NCBI GenBank assembly: GCA_002359215.1
Contig: DEMN01000009.1
Coordinates: 21,002 to 85,001, forward strand
DNA from: Flavobacteriales bacterium UBA2669
Lineage (GTDB): Bacteria; Bacteroidota; Bacteroidia; Flavobacteriales_E; Vicingaceae
Length of the DNA: 64,000 bases
Direction of reading: 5' to 3'
Shown here: piece by piece, positions 43,754 to 53,296 of the stretch
Position numbering within the stretch: the stretch's first letter is position 1
Layout of the letters: each line of letters opens with the position of its first letter
Made by a program: the position numbers and the translations under genes
Notes under the pieces: model-generated
The model's database searches: none
What the model was told of the DNA's origin: nothing
What the model saw: only the letters and a program-made list of their open reading frames with translations

Positions 43754-44911
43754 TTATAGTGATTTTGCTTTTAGCACTTTTTTTACTTGTGCTGCTTTTA
43801 TTCTAGCAGCTTCTATATTTTCTCCCAAAATAGTTACATGTCCCATTTTTCTATAGGGTTTAACATCTCTTTTTCCATAAATATGCAAATTTACACCTTC
43901 CGTACGCATACATTCATCTATTCCTTCATAAGTAATTTTTCCTATAGCATCTGCTTCTCCCAAAATATTTAGCATGATAGAAGGTTGTATTAATTTTGTA
44001 CTTCCCAACGGAAAATCTAAAATAGCTCTTAAATGTTGCTCAAACTGTGATGTATAACAGCTTTCAATAGTATGATGCCCGCTATTGTGAGGTCTTGGAG
44101 CAACTTCATTTACAATTACTTCTCCTGTTTTAGTTAAAAATAATTCTACCGCTAAAATCCCAACCATATCTAATGCTGCAATTATTTTTTTTGCTATTTG
44201 CTGAGCTTTCTCTTCCACTTCGTTACTAATTGCCGAAGGACAAACCAATTGCTCTACCAAATTTGCTTCAGCGCTAAACTCCATTTCTACTGTGGGAAAG
44301 CTTGTAATTTCATTTTTATTATTTCTGGCTACAATTACCGCCAATTCCTTCTCTATGTTGATAGCTTCTTCAATTACAGATGGTGTATCAAATATTTTAT
44401 GATTTTCAGCAACTGATTTTATTACTACAACGCCTCTTCCATCATACCCTTCTTTTCTTGATTTTTGAACAAAAGGATAAGCAATCTCTTTATTGTCAAT
44501 AGCCTTTAACACTTCTTCTTTTGTTTTGTAAAGGTTAAAAGCTGCTGTAGGGAAATTGTTATTGGCGTAAAACTCTTTTTGCAATCCTTTATCCTGAATT
44601 ATAGCTAGAGCTTTTGACGAAGGATGAACAATTTTTCCTTCTTTGGTTAGTTGATTAAGAGCATCAATATTTACATGTTCAATTTCAAAAGTTACCAAGT
44701 CTACTTGTTGAGCAAACTGATAAACATCATCATAATTTTTAAAACTCCCCTTAAAATATTTTGTACATAAGTTGGCTGCCGAACAATTTTCGTCTGGGTC
44801 TAACACATAAGTTGTAATATCCCACCTACTAGCCGCTTGTATCAACATTTTTCCTAACTGACCACCGCCAATAATTCCTAATTTAAAATCTGAACTAATT
44901 TTTTGAGACAT
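43754..44911 (-). CDS. purK: 5-(carboxyamino)imidazole ribonucleotide synthase
   Basis: PurK uses ATP and bicarbonate to make N5-CAIR from AIR. The 385-residue ATP-grasp enzyme begins with the LGIIGGGQLGKMLIQAA nucleotide-fold motif near 12-28 and has QKSRKEGYDGRGV in the ATP-grasp core and NEVAPRPHNSGHHTIE near 265-285. It forms an operon with purE. Confidence 0.96.
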   Translation of the reverse strand: MSQKISSDFKLGIIGGGQLGKMLIQAASRWDITTYVLDPDENCSAANLCTKYFKGSFKNYDDVYQFAQQVDLVTFEIEHVNIDALNQLTKEGKIVHPSSKALAIIQDKGLQKEFYANNNFPTAAFNLYKTKEEVLKAIDNKEIAYPFVQKSRKEGYDGRGVVVIKSVAENHKIFDTPSVIEEAINIEKELAVIVARNNKNEITSFPTVEMEFSAEANLVEQLVCPSAISNEVEEKAQQIAKKIIAALDMVGILAVELFLTKTGEVIVNEVAPRPHNSGHHTIESCYTSQFEQHLRAILDFPLGSTKLIQPSIMLNILGEADAIGKITYEGIDECMRTEGVNLHIYGKRDVKPYRKMGHVTILGENIEAARIKAAQVKKVLKAKSL

Positions 44912-44977
44912 TATAATTTGAATTTGGTCGCGAAGTTACCATTCTTTTTTATTATTCTATTTAGATTTTAATCAACC

Positions 44978-45358
44978 TCATTTCTTCCTTACCAAAAGGT
45001 AATGCGTAATTATTAAAGACTCTCCTTTCATGGAATAAACTTGCTCTAACAACCAACCATTTGATTTCAAATCATTTAAAATCTCTACAACCGTATTCAT
45101 TCCTTCAAAACCTTTTCGGATAACTTCTGCTCCTTGATTTTTCCCTGTAAATATAGAAACTCTGGTTAAACTTGTTTCACTTCCTTCGATTGTTCTAAAC
45201 TCATCTTCATTATTTAAACGCAACTCTAAAATAGCATAATCTCCTTTTTTAGTAATCGCATTTATTTTTTTAGATGCATTTTCGTGTGATTGCTGTGCTA
45301 TTATACTGCTTGCTAACCCTAAAAATAACATCACTAATATTAAAACTGATTTTTTCAT
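44978..45358 (-). CDS. Small secreted protein of unknown function
   Basis: I do not recognise this 126-residue protein. It has a signal peptide (about 1-21, ending SIIAQ) and then a compact alpha/beta chain, with YAILELRLNNEDEFRTIEG near 42-60 and a C-terminal LEQVYSMKGESLIITHYLLVRKK in two parts. This general shape (a strand, a helix carrying MNTVVEILNDLKSNGW, two strands) resembles small DUF4177-like domains, but that is weak. ATG start; 66 bases from purK. Confidence 0.6.
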   Translation of the reverse strand: MKKSVLILVMLFLGLASSIIAQQSHENASKKINAITKKGDYAILELRLNNEDEFRTIEGSETSLTRVSIFTGKNQGAEVIRKGFEGMNTVVEILNDLKSNGWLLEQVYSMKGESLIITHYLLVRKK

Positions 45359-45448
45359 TGGTTTATTTTTAATCGGTTAAAATTAAACTTCACATAATCA
45401 GATAACTGCCTATTGAAAGTATAATCATAGTGCGTTCTATTTTAACAC

Positions 45449-46306
45449 TTACTCTTTAATTTTTTCAATAGGAAAATTAATAGTTGTTTCCCATTTTTTC
45501 GAATTGAGTTCTTTTGCCGGATCTGTAATATACATTTCCCAAGGAGCACCAATAACTATTACTTTATTTTTTCTCATCCATTCATTAATTCCAAAATAGG
45601 TTTCAGGCAACCTATCGTAAGATCCATAATGAGTTGCTGAAACATAAGTTCCTGCATCAATATTACTTAGTTTAATTTCATCCTCAAAAATAACTATTTC
45701 TTTACTTATAGGTATTCCTATTTCAACATCAATAACAGTATCTGACCAAGAATGGTAAATAGTAATAGGAGACATTATTTTTTCTATATTAATAGAGTCA
45801 ATATAATTATTAATTTTCTCATAAGATTTTCCGTGAATATTATTCATGCCGTTTTGAGTCACGGTATCTCTAATAGATAAAAACCAAATAGGTTTATCAA
45901 TAATTTTAATTTGCACGTTTACCTTATGAATTTTAGGTAACTCTTCAATTTCAACTTTTATTTTTTCAAGCTCATTATTAGTTAACTCCTCCAATTCATC
46001 ATAAGCAAATAATCCATAAAATTTTGTGATGGGATTAAAGCCATAATTAAGCTCTAAATAAACTGTTACATCCACCCCATCATCTACATTAGTTACATCA
46101 TACTCAACATCTGTTTCAAAATCTGGAAAATTAAACAACAAATTAGATTGATTTTGCTCTTCTAAATAGTTTTTTGTAGCATACACATCTGCACTAATAA
46201 AAACATTTTTAGCTACTTCATATTTTGATGGTAAAAACAACGAAACTATTGCTATTAAGAGACTGAAGATAATAATTATTGTAATTATTCTTTTAAGAAA
46301 AACCAT
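45449..46306 (-). CDS. SRPBCC plus GyrI-like effector-binding protein
   Basis: This 285-residue protein has an N-terminal membrane helix (about 6-26). A region like an SRPBCC polyketide-cyclase domain follows (28-155, KNVFISADVYATKNYLEEQ), then a GyrI-like / AraC effector-binding domain (about 160-285) with SNIDAGTYVSATHYGSYDRLPE near 215-236 and WEMYITDPAKE. The order is common in Bacteroidota. Both domains bind small hydrophobic ligands; no DNA-binding part is present. It is a monocistronic gene before the tRNA-Glu region. Confidence 0.8.
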   Translation of the reverse strand: MVFLKRIITIIIIFSLLIAIVSLFLPSKYEVAKNVFISADVYATKNYLEEQNQSNLLFNFPDFETDVEYDVTNVDDGVDVTVYLELNYGFNPITKFYGLFAYDELEELTNNELEKIKVEIEELPKIHKVNVQIKIIDKPIWFLSIRDTVTQNGMNNIHGKSYEKINNYIDSINIEKIMSPITIYHSWSDTVIDVEIGIPISKEIVIFEDEIKLSNIDAGTYVSATHYGSYDRLPETYFGINEWMRKNKVIVIGAPWEMYITDPAKELNSKKWETTINFPIEKIKE

Positions 46307-46456
46307 AACGATTTTAAAAAATTAAAATTTCGTTAAAGATATAAAACATTTAAGAAATGTCTTATAAAAAGACCGAATTTTTATAAGTATAAAAAATGAT
46401 TTTACTATTGATTTTTAATGAATTAAACAAAAATGAAAAAATAAAATAAAATAATA

Positions 46457-46487
46457 TTTGCAAGTGTTGTAAAAAGTGATACATTTG
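46457..46487 (+). promoter_or_regulatory. Promoter of tRNA-Glu (TTTG ... TACATTTG)
   Basis: TTTG at 46457-46460 and TACATTTG at 46480-46487 are separated by 19 bases, a full match to the Bacteroidota -33/-7 promoter. A 15-base dyad (TCCCAAAATTTGGGA, 46491-46505) follows in the short leader before the tRNA. Confidence 0.8.
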
Positions 46488-46515
46488 CACTCCCAAAATT
46501 TGGGAAATGTACTTT

Positions 46516-46587
46516 GGCCCGTTCGTCTAGGGGTTAGGACGCCAGGTTTTCATCCTGGAAACAGGGGTTCGATTCCCCTACGGGCTG
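46516..46587 (+). tRNA. tRNA-Glu (anticodon TTC)
   Basis: The cloverleaf folds fully: acceptor GGCCCGT with ACGGGCT (first pair G-U), D arm with GTCTAGGGGTTAGGAC, anticodon stem CCAGG/CCTGG around loop TTTTCAT (anticodon TTC at 46549-46551), T arm AGGGGTTCGATTCCCCT. CCA is not encoded, the following bases being CG. A promoter and a terminator frame it. Confidence 0.95.
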
Positions 46588-46600
46588 CGAAAAAAATCAA

Positions 46601-46633
46601 AAAACGCTTAACTAAAGTTAAGCGTTTTTTTTT
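46601..46633 (+). terminator. Terminator of tRNA-Glu
   Basis: ACGCTTAAC pairs with GTTAAGCGT over the loop TAAA and is followed by a run of nine T. Confidence 0.92.
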
Positions 46634-46727
46634 AATTAAAATGAGAATAAAAATTCTCTTTATCTACAAAAACCATATCACACCTTTATTATTAAAATAA
46701 AAATAGTTGAGTTTTATTCTATAACTT

Positions 46728-47330
46728 TTAAATTTTATCCAATAAAGCTTTTGCTTCTATCGAACTAGGATTATAATGAAGTGCTCTAATTAAACATATT
46801 TTTGCCTCTTTTATTTTCCCTAAGCTGATATAAATATGTCCTAAAAGATAATTAGAATCATAATCGAAAGGATACAAAGTCACTACTTTTTCAGCATAAG
46901 CAGCTGCTTTAATATACTCTTTTCGGTAACTATAAATAGATGCCATTCTGTAATTTACAGTGCTATTATAAGGGTCGATAGATAAAATTTCATTATATGT
47001 TTTAATCACATCATCCCAGTTTTCCATAGCTGATGTTGGATATACATAGCCTAATCGAGCTTCTATGGATTTTGATTCCAATGCTATAGCTTTTTTATAA
47101 AATCCCTGTGACTTTATATATTCTCCTGCTAAATAATTCAACCATCCTAAACGTAAATTCATCGTATATGAATTGACATCATAAACAGTAAAAATTACTG
47201 AAATTGCTTGTGAGTAATCTTTATCACTTTCATACAAATAACTTTTGCTAAATGCTTCGTTTACAATAGTTTGTCCCGTTGTCAATGTGGTTGTAGCAAG
47301 GAAAATAAAATTTAAAATAAGTTTTTTCAT
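46728..47330 (-). CDS. Secreted TPR protein (last gene of PqqD operon)
   Basis: This 200-residue protein has a signal peptide (about 1-19) and four to five TPR units: YSQAISVIFTVYDVNSYTM, SQGFYKKAIALESKSIEARL, WDDVIKTYNEILSIDPYNS, YIKAAAYAEKVVTLYPFDY and IKEAKICLIRALHYNPSSI. It is a protein-interaction scaffold in the periplasm. Its ATG overlaps the stop of the TPR-barrel gene by 4 bases, so it is translationally coupled to the six-gene operon. Confidence 0.85.
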   Translation of the reverse strand: MKKLILNFIFLATTTLTTGQTIVNEAFSKSYLYESDKDYSQAISVIFTVYDVNSYTMNLRLGWLNYLAGEYIKSQGFYKKAIALESKSIEARLGYVYPTSAMENWDDVIKTYNEILSIDPYNSTVNYRMASIYSYRKEYIKAAAYAEKVVTLYPFDYDSNYLLGHIYISLGKIKEAKICLIRALHYNPSSIEAKALLDKI

Positions 47331-48700
47331 GGTCTGAATTTTACTCCGATAAATAATGAATTTAATTGATATTCTCTAAGACTTAAATTATCTATAATCT
47401 TTCCATTTTGAAAGGTAGTATAAAGCTCAACTTTAGAAGAAATCCTCACCATCCCCGTAAGATTAACCTTATGCTTTAATTCATCAAAAGAATTGAGAAA
47501 TTGTGTCCCTTCAAATAAAGAAAGTACATAATTTCCTTTCTGAACGTAATACGCAAATAGAGAAAAACTGTTTCCTATGTATAGGCGTATATATGGAATT
47601 ATATTTAATTTAGAAAAATCCGAGTGATAAATGTAATTAATATCTGCTCCTAATATAATATTTTTAATTGGTTTTATATTAAAATCTAACCCATATTGTA
47701 ATTGGCGATAAATATTGTTTTTATTAAACAACATAGTGTCAGAATTACTTTGTTGGGAAAAGGTTGGTGGTGAAAAAGGCATTACTACTTCTCTAATATT
47801 ATAACTATAATCAACAATTCTAGTATAGTTTGGATTTTCAAATGCCTGATATATATTAAAATGTGATGTGAATGACCAATCTTTGATTCTTTTATTAATA
47901 TTTAACTGTGCTAATACTGAATTTTGTTCATAACCTCCTCTAAATAAATAATGACTAGTAATTACAGTATCTACAACATAATTAGACCCTCCCGAACTAT
48001 ATTGATAATGACTGCCTTGTTTTTTGGTGCTATCTATATAATTTAATTGACTTTTATAGTTAGACCCATTAAAAGCAACTGAAATATTCCACTTTTTACC
48101 TAAGTTAATTGAAGGTATAAATAAATATTGGTACTGTTTCATCTCCCCCCAAATGGCTTTTTGTTCCATATAACTATATTCATGGTATATATGAAACCGG
48201 GGTAAAAATTGATGTTTAAAGCCTACTCGTCCATAAAATAAATTGTCTGCCGCAACTTTATTATTAGATTTTTTCATACCTCCTTCAACATAGATATAGT
48301 CAATTATTCTTGAAGGATGATAATCCATTCTTTTTTGGATAGAGTCAGGCAATGATTGATAAATTTTTTGAGCTTCTATTTCTTCTTCTAGATTATAATA
48401 GCTCCAAAATAAATACTCTTTTGCATAAGTAGAAGCAGAACTATTCTGCAAAGCCTTTTCGAAATAACTTTTAGCATTTTCAAAATCTTTCAGCTCAAAA
48501 AAAGCAATTCCTATTCTCACATTTAAATAATAATAATCATATCCTTTTTCGCTTGCCGCTTTTCCATATTGAGAAAGTTCCTGCCAGTTTTTTTCTGTAT
48601 AAAGCTGGTAAGATTTACTATCCACTTCCTGATAACTATCTTGAGCAAACAAATTTGTTACGAGCAATAAAAGGGGCAATATGAATTTTATCCTATGCAT
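47327..48700 (-). CDS. TPR plus outer-membrane beta-barrel protein (YaiO-like)
   Basis: This 457-residue protein has a signal peptide (about 1-19), a short TPR section (20-135, DFENAKSYFEKALQNSS) and a beta-barrel from about 150 to the end, with alternating strands (IPSINLGKKWNISVAF, LQYGLDFNIKPIKNIILG, IGVKFRP at the end). The order matches the YaiO family of outer-membrane proteins. It may give an exit or docking point at the outer membrane for the product of the operon. A strong GGAGG ribosome site precedes the ATG, unusual in this phylum. It overlaps the upstream gene by 13 bases and the next by 4. Confidence 0.82.
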   Translation of the reverse strand: MHRIKFILPLLLLVTNLFAQDSYQEVDSKSYQLYTEKNWQELSQYGKAASEKGYDYYYLNVRIGIAFFELKDFENAKSYFEKALQNSSASTYAKEYLFWSYYNLEEEIEAQKIYQSLPDSIQKRMDYHPSRIIDYIYVEGGMKKSNNKVAADNLFYGRVGFKHQFLPRFHIYHEYSYMEQKAIWGEMKQYQYLFIPSINLGKKWNISVAFNGSNYKSQLNYIDSTKKQGSHYQYSSGGSNYVVDTVITSHYLFRGGYEQNSVLAQLNINKRIKDWSFTSHFNIYQAFENPNYTRIVDYSYNIREVVMPFSPPTFSQQSNSDTMLFNKNNIYRQLQYGLDFNIKPIKNIILGADINYIYHSDFSKLNIIPYIRLYIGNSFSLFAYYVQKGNYVLSLFEGTQFLNSFDELKHKVNLTGMVRISSKVELYTTFQNGKIIDNLSLREYQLNSLFIGVKFRP

Positions 48701-50868
48701 TTTACCTCCACCTCTCTTTTATCATTGCTAATTTTAAAGCTCTCTATTCCCTTATCCTTTAGTACAAACTCATAAATGGTTTCCGATTTTTTCTTTCCAA
48801 AAATTTCTCCCCAAGTGGTTGATTGCACCACAATTTTTTCAGGACTGTGTTCATCATCCACTTCGGTAAAATGGCTCATATAATGTGCTTTTTCATAATG
48901 GAAAAAAGGTGCTGTAAAATCGTGTAATGATTTTAAAACCGTTCCAAAAACATCTTCAATGTTAATTCGGTCTTTTACAGAAATACCTTTATAATAACCC
49001 AAAATAACCCGATGTGCTCCTAAATAAAAATCGTGCAACAAACTGTTCGTATTTCCATAAAAATCGGTAAAATAGAACATGGTTCCATCATTCACAAAAT
49101 AAGCGGTGGCTTTACTTTTATAGCAATAGATGTAAGCCTTATTCAAAGAATTGACAAACACTTCCCACTTTATTTTTTCTCCGTTTTGGGTTTCAAACTC
49201 CAATGTTTTCCCTGGAATTAATCCAAAGGATTCAGTCAATAATTTGGTGTTACGAACATTGCAAACCACCTCTCCTTCTTTCGGAATATCAAACGAGTGC
49301 AGTTTAAATCCATTTTCTTCTTTGGTTAAATAATAACTAATGGGATGAAACAGGGTTTTACCATCCACATAAGGGGTGGTTTGAATTTGAAAGTGAAGGT
49401 GTGGTTCTGGTGATCTTCCTGAACTTCCACAATGGGCTACCACATCGCCTTTTTTTACATAATCGCCTTGCCTTACTTTAAAGGTGTCTTTTTTAAGGTG
49501 CGATAATTTGGAGTACATATACTCCCCATGTTTAATGATAATTGTGTTTCCCCAATTATGTTCCATATCCACATCTCCTATTTTATTATCATCAAAACCA
49601 TCAATAATTTGTACTACAGAACCATGAGCGGGAGCTACCACAGGTAAATTGTAACAATAATAATCTTCCAACTCAATTCCTGGAAGGCGATAAGTATTCC
49701 CCTTTTCATCTCTAATATCAAAATCCCAGGCATATTTCCAATCTCCTTTATGGGTAATTTTTCCTTCATGACCTTGCGAAATGCTCCACTCTCCCATTAT
49801 AGGCAATGCAAAATGAAAATAGGTTTCCGATTTAAAACGAGCCACTCGATTAAAATGTTTGTAATGATTTTTTTCGGGTGAAAATTGTTGTATGGTTACC
49901 AAGTCTAAGCCTGAAGCTTTGTTTCGAATCGCCATGGCTGATAAGAATAGCAGTACTACAATGTTAAAAGGCAATGAATATAAAGGCAATCCAAATTTTT
50001 CATACAACAAACTATGCAAAGCTGAAATTAGTACGGCAATAATGGGAATGGTAAATAACAATAAAGTATAAGAACGTCTGGAAGGAACGACAAAAAATCC
50101 TCCCAAAGCAATAGCTGTTAAAATAAAATTAAACCCGATGTAGGAATAAATAAGCTGAGAAAAATCTCCCGCCATAAATTGATAAAACAAGTAACCAATT
50201 AAAAATCCAAAAATGGACAATATAAATGCCATTCTAGAGCAAATCAATAATCCAACAGCAATTAAAATTCCAGCTAAATCGTTAAACTGAAAAAGAATAG
50301 CTCCTAATGATCTAAAATACAAATACAAAATATTTGCAAAAGGAAGAGTAGCAATAAAATCGGTTACTCCTGTAAACAAAGTTGGCTGAACTCCTTCTAA
50401 AGAAAGAAACAGTTTTTGCTTCAGTTCAATAGCGGTAAAATTATCTACTCCCAATATCAATATCCATGTCATTACCAAAAAAGGAATACTTAAAAAAGGT
50501 AATCCTTTTTTACCAAGATTAACCAAAAACCATAAGGTTAAAAAGAAAGTAAGCAATGCCGAAACAAAAATGACAATTAAAAGAGAGCTATTAAAATCGT
50601 AAAACATTCCTATTGCTAAACCAACAGTTAATGAATTGTAAGTATAAGCACCGTTTCTTACTTGTTCATGATTAAAATTGAATAAATAAGCTGTGGTCTG
50701 CCCTATCAATATAGAAAGGATACCACATATCCCCGCTCCGATATCAAAAAAGCTAACCAACAACAAAATGGCCGCAAATACTTTGTTCAAGGAAAAAAAT
50801 ACCTGAGCATAGCTATTCAATAGCCCTTCCCACGAAGTTTTTAAGTAATATTTAATTTGCTCAATCAA
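48688..50868 (-). CDS. Urea-transporter-like membrane domain fused to M23 peptidase
   Basis: This 726-residue fusion has an N-terminal half (about 1-320) with about ten hydrophobic helices resembling the urea transporter (UT) family, including NGAYTYNSLTVGLAIGMFY near 72-90. The middle (about 380-505) is an M23/LytM metallopeptidase domain with MEHNWGNTIIIKHG near 435-448, LSHL, GSSGRSPEPHLHFQI near 482-496 and thus the H-x-H zinc motif. The C-terminal 220 residues are beta-rich and unrecognised. The start is a TTG 6 bases after the decarboxylase stop. UT-M23 fusions are known in this phylum from automatic annotation but have no known function; here the fusion sits in a modification operon. 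Confidence 0.85.
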   Translation of the reverse strand: MIEQIKYYLKTSWEGLLNSYAQVFFSLNKVFAAILLLVSFFDIGAGICGILSILIGQTTAYLFNFNHEQVRNGAYTYNSLTVGLAIGMFYDFNSSLLIVIFVSALLTFFLTLWFLVNLGKKGLPFLSIPFLVMTWILILGVDNFTAIELKQKLFLSLEGVQPTLFTGVTDFIATLPFANILYLYFRSLGAILFQFNDLAGILIAVGLLICSRMAFILSIFGFLIGYLFYQFMAGDFSQLIYSYIGFNFILTAIALGGFFVVPSRRSYTLLLFTIPIIAVLISALHSLLYEKFGLPLYSLPFNIVVLLFLSAMAIRNKASGLDLVTIQQFSPEKNHYKHFNRVARFKSETYFHFALPIMGEWSISQGHEGKITHKGDWKYAWDFDIRDEKGNTYRLPGIELEDYYCYNLPVVAPAHGSVVQIIDGFDDNKIGDVDMEHNWGNTIIIKHGEYMYSKLSHLKKDTFKVRQGDYVKKGDVVAHCGSSGRSPEPHLHFQIQTTPYVDGKTLFHPISYYLTKEENGFKLHSFDIPKEGEVVCNVRNTKLLTESFGLIPGKTLEFETQNGEKIKWEVFVNSLNKAYIYCYKSKATAYFVNDGTMFYFTDFYGNTNSLLHDFYLGAHRVILGYYKGISVKDRINIEDVFGTVLKSLHDFTAPFFHYEKAHYMSHFTEVDDEHSPEKIVVQSTTWGEIFGKKKSETIYEFVLKDKGIESFKISNDKREVEVKCIG

Positions 50869-50874
50869 GTTCTA

Positions 50875-52233
50875 TTAAAGTGAAAATTTAGATAAATAAT
50901 CTGGAAGTACTTCTCCTTTTTCTAAAGTTTCTAACACTTCTTTAGTCTTGATGACGTGTGGTTCACCTTTCATATCAATCATTACCACCGCAGGACGAAG
51001 TGCAATAAACTGCATCGACTGCGTAATATTATAAGCTCCTACAGTATGAACGACTACTTGGTCACCTGCTTTTAAAGGAGGCAATGTAACATTTTCACGA
51101 ATGACATCAATGTTCATACACAATGGTCCATAAAGAACACTATCTTCTGTATGTTGTCCAAATTCCTGAGCAGGTGATATTTTATGATCGTACCAGAAAG
51201 AAGTAAACATGATATTTACTCCAAAGTCAAGTATAGTGGCCCTTCTTCCGTCTGAAAGTCGTTTGTTAGAGATTACTGAACCTAATAAGAAACCAGCATC
51301 ATCAATTAGTGCGCGTCCAGTTTCTAAATATAAATAAGGCAATTCATCGTTATCGAACCCTGCATTTAATAAAGCAGAACAAATAGCCTCAGCATATTGA
51401 CTAATTTCCGGAACGCTGTCAGCACCCAATCCATAAGAACCTTTTAGAGTGTTTTTTGATGCAAAACCTCCTCCCATATCAATGTAAGAAACCATTTTGT
51501 TATAACGGTTTTTAATGCTTTTTGCTAAATCTGCCATTTTAGTAGCTGCTATTCCATAGGCATTTGGAGCTAACATAAATGTTCCAATATGACAGTGTAA
51601 TCCAACCAACTTAAGTTTTCCGTTTGCCATGATTTTATTTACAGCATCCCAAGCTTGCCCATTCTCATAATTAAATCCAAAACGATCCCACATAGGGTAA
51701 ATTCCGGTATCCATATTCACACGAATGGCTACTCTTGGATTAACATTCAACTCTGTTGCAATCTCCGTTAAACGGTATAATTCATCTAAATGGTCGATGT
51801 GAATCGGAGAATCATTTTTGATGGCTGCTCTCAGGTCATCATCAGTTTTATCTGGTCCATTAAATAATATTTTATTTCCCGGAACTCCATTGTTTAGTGC
51901 TTTTTCATATTCAAATCTTGACACCACTTCTCCCCAAGAACCTTCCTGATGAAACACATTACAAACAGCATTTAAATAATTGGTTTTATAAGACCAGGCA
52001 AACTGTACTTTAGGATATCTAGTCTCAAATATTCGTTTAGTATTTCTGTAATTATCTCTAATTTTTCTTTCCGACATCACAAATAAAGGAGACCCATATT
52101 CTTCTAATAAATCTTTTACAGCACAGCCATCAATGTGAGTCATTGGGGTATATTCTGTTCTACTTCCAAATTTATTCATTAATCCTTGATTTAAGGATTT
52201 TATGATTGGTCTTTCATATTGTTTCTTTTCCAT
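50875..52233 (-). CDS. PLP-dependent DAP/amino-acid decarboxylase-like enzyme
   Basis: This 452-residue fold-type III enzyme has an alanine-racemase-like barrel with the PLP lysine in FAWSYKTNY (near 79-87), GLHCHIGT near 205-212, the Gly-rich phosphate loop DMGGGFASK, ETGRALIDDAG near 302-312 and the catalytic Cys in YGPLCMNIDV. In diaminopimelate decarboxylases the last motif reads GPxCES(S/G)D; here CMNID changes the specificity loop, so the substrate may not be DAP. The ATG at 52233 is preferred over an upstream TTG that overlaps the ATP-grasp gene. It acts in the cytoplasm, between the ATP-grasp enzyme and the fusion protein in gene order. Confidence 0.85.
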   Translation of the reverse strand: MEKKQYERPIIKSLNQGLMNKFGSRTEYTPMTHIDGCAVKDLLEEYGSPLFVMSERKIRDNYRNTKRIFETRYPKVQFAWSYKTNYLNAVCNVFHQEGSWGEVVSRFEYEKALNNGVPGNKILFNGPDKTDDDLRAAIKNDSPIHIDHLDELYRLTEIATELNVNPRVAIRVNMDTGIYPMWDRFGFNYENGQAWDAVNKIMANGKLKLVGLHCHIGTFMLAPNAYGIAATKMADLAKSIKNRYNKMVSYIDMGGGFASKNTLKGSYGLGADSVPEISQYAEAICSALLNAGFDNDELPYLYLETGRALIDDAGFLLGSVISNKRLSDGRRATILDFGVNIMFTSFWYDHKISPAQEFGQHTEDSVLYGPLCMNIDVIRENVTLPPLKAGDQVVVHTVGAYNITQSMQFIALRPAVVMIDMKGEPHVIKTKEVLETLEKGEVLPDYLSKFSL

Positions 52234-52246
52234 TTTTTCTCTATTT

Positions 52247-53296
52247 TTAAAGTTCTCCAATAGTTGATATTTGTTCGAATTCTTTCATATTAACAACCAT
52301 GTCATATGAATATCGGATGAACATTTTTCCTACATCATAAGTAGTAAATGGTTTCATCTTATTTCCCATGGCCATATTCACTAATGATTCTACTTGGTTT
52401 TGTCCTGCTCCAACGGTTAAATAACACCATGCCGGAAAACGAGGGTTAATCTCAATTAAATTGTATTCATCTTCATTAGTTTTCATGAATTCCAATTCAA
52501 AAGGCCCTCTCCATTTGGTCGCTTTCACCAATTTTTGTGTTACATCCAACAGTTTTTCATCATCTAAAGAAATACCTGCCCAAGCTTTTCCTTTATCGGT
52601 AATATATAATTTTCGCATGGGAACAGCACCCAAGGTAACTCCATTTCCATCCCCAATTCCACACACATTTACTTCTGATCCGTGTATAAATTCCTGAACT
52701 AGAACTGGCAAACCCCATTGAGCACTAATTTTATTAAAATGCTGCATGGCCTCATCAGTTGAGTAAGCAATTTTGGCATCGTAAAACTTCCCTTTTACTA
52801 CCAATGGAAATCCTATTTCATTGGCAATGGAAGGAATTTCTGCCGTACTAAAAACCATTTTTGCAAAAGGAACTTTTATTCCATGTTCTTTCCCATATTC
52901 ATATAAATTGGCTTTATGTCGAGCATCAAATTGTTCTTGAGTAGGTAACACCATTTTAATTCCTAACTCTTCATCTAACCTCGTTTGTAAAGAAATAAAA
53001 TTGAAAAGTTCTGCATCAAAATTGGGAAACAAAAAGTCGATGTTCTCTTTGGAGTTGATGTAATCAAATCGTTCAAAAAGAACTTGTTGTCCTGCATTTG
53101 GGTAAGGCACCTGATAGGTTTTGTCTACCAAATCGTGCATGTAGATTCCCGGTTCTAAAGACTCGTAGGACAATCCAATAATTCGGACATCGAAACTTTC
53201 AGATTCTCTTAATGCACGAATCACAGCTATCCCCGGACCGGGACTATCAATGGCATTTAACCCTGTTACAGCAACTGTATATTTAGGTTTGCTCAT
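52247..53296 (-). CDS. ATP-grasp ligase of the PqqD operon
   Basis: This 349-residue ATP-grasp protein has an N-terminal domain of pre-ATP-grasp type (VTGLNAIDSPGPGIAVIRAL near 10-29), the ATP-binding core FPLVVKGKFYDAKIAYS near 173-189, and VQEFIHGSEVNVCG and LIEINPRFPAWCYL near 275-290 with the metal-binding Glu and Asn. It is closest in layout to carbamoyl-phosphate-synthase-like and peptide-ligating ATP-grasp enzymes, which join a carboxylate to an amine through an acyl phosphate. It starts 1 base inside the PqqD-like stop (TAATG) and is coupled to it. Substrate unknown. Confidence 0.85.
   Translation of the reverse strand: MSKPKYTVAVTGLNAIDSPGPGIAVIRALRESESFDVRIIGLSYESLEPGIYMHDLVDKTYQVPYPNAGQQVLFERFDYINSKENIDFLFPNFDAELFNFISLQTRLDEELGIKMVLPTQEQFDARHKANLYEYGKEHGIKVPFAKMVFSTAEIPSIANEIGFPLVVKGKFYDAKIAYSTDEAMQHFNKISAQWGLPVLVQEFIHGSEVNVCGIGDGNGVTLGAVPMRKLYITDKGKAWAGISLDDEKLLDVTQKLVKATKWRGPFELEFMKTNEDEYNLIEINPRFPAWCYLTVGAGQNQVESLVNMAMGNKMKPFTTYDVGKMFIRYSYDMVVNMKEFEQISTIGEL

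Noticed and set aside
46476..46700. Open frame over the tRNA-Glu gene
   Set aside because: It is simply the tRNA and its terminator read in one frame.
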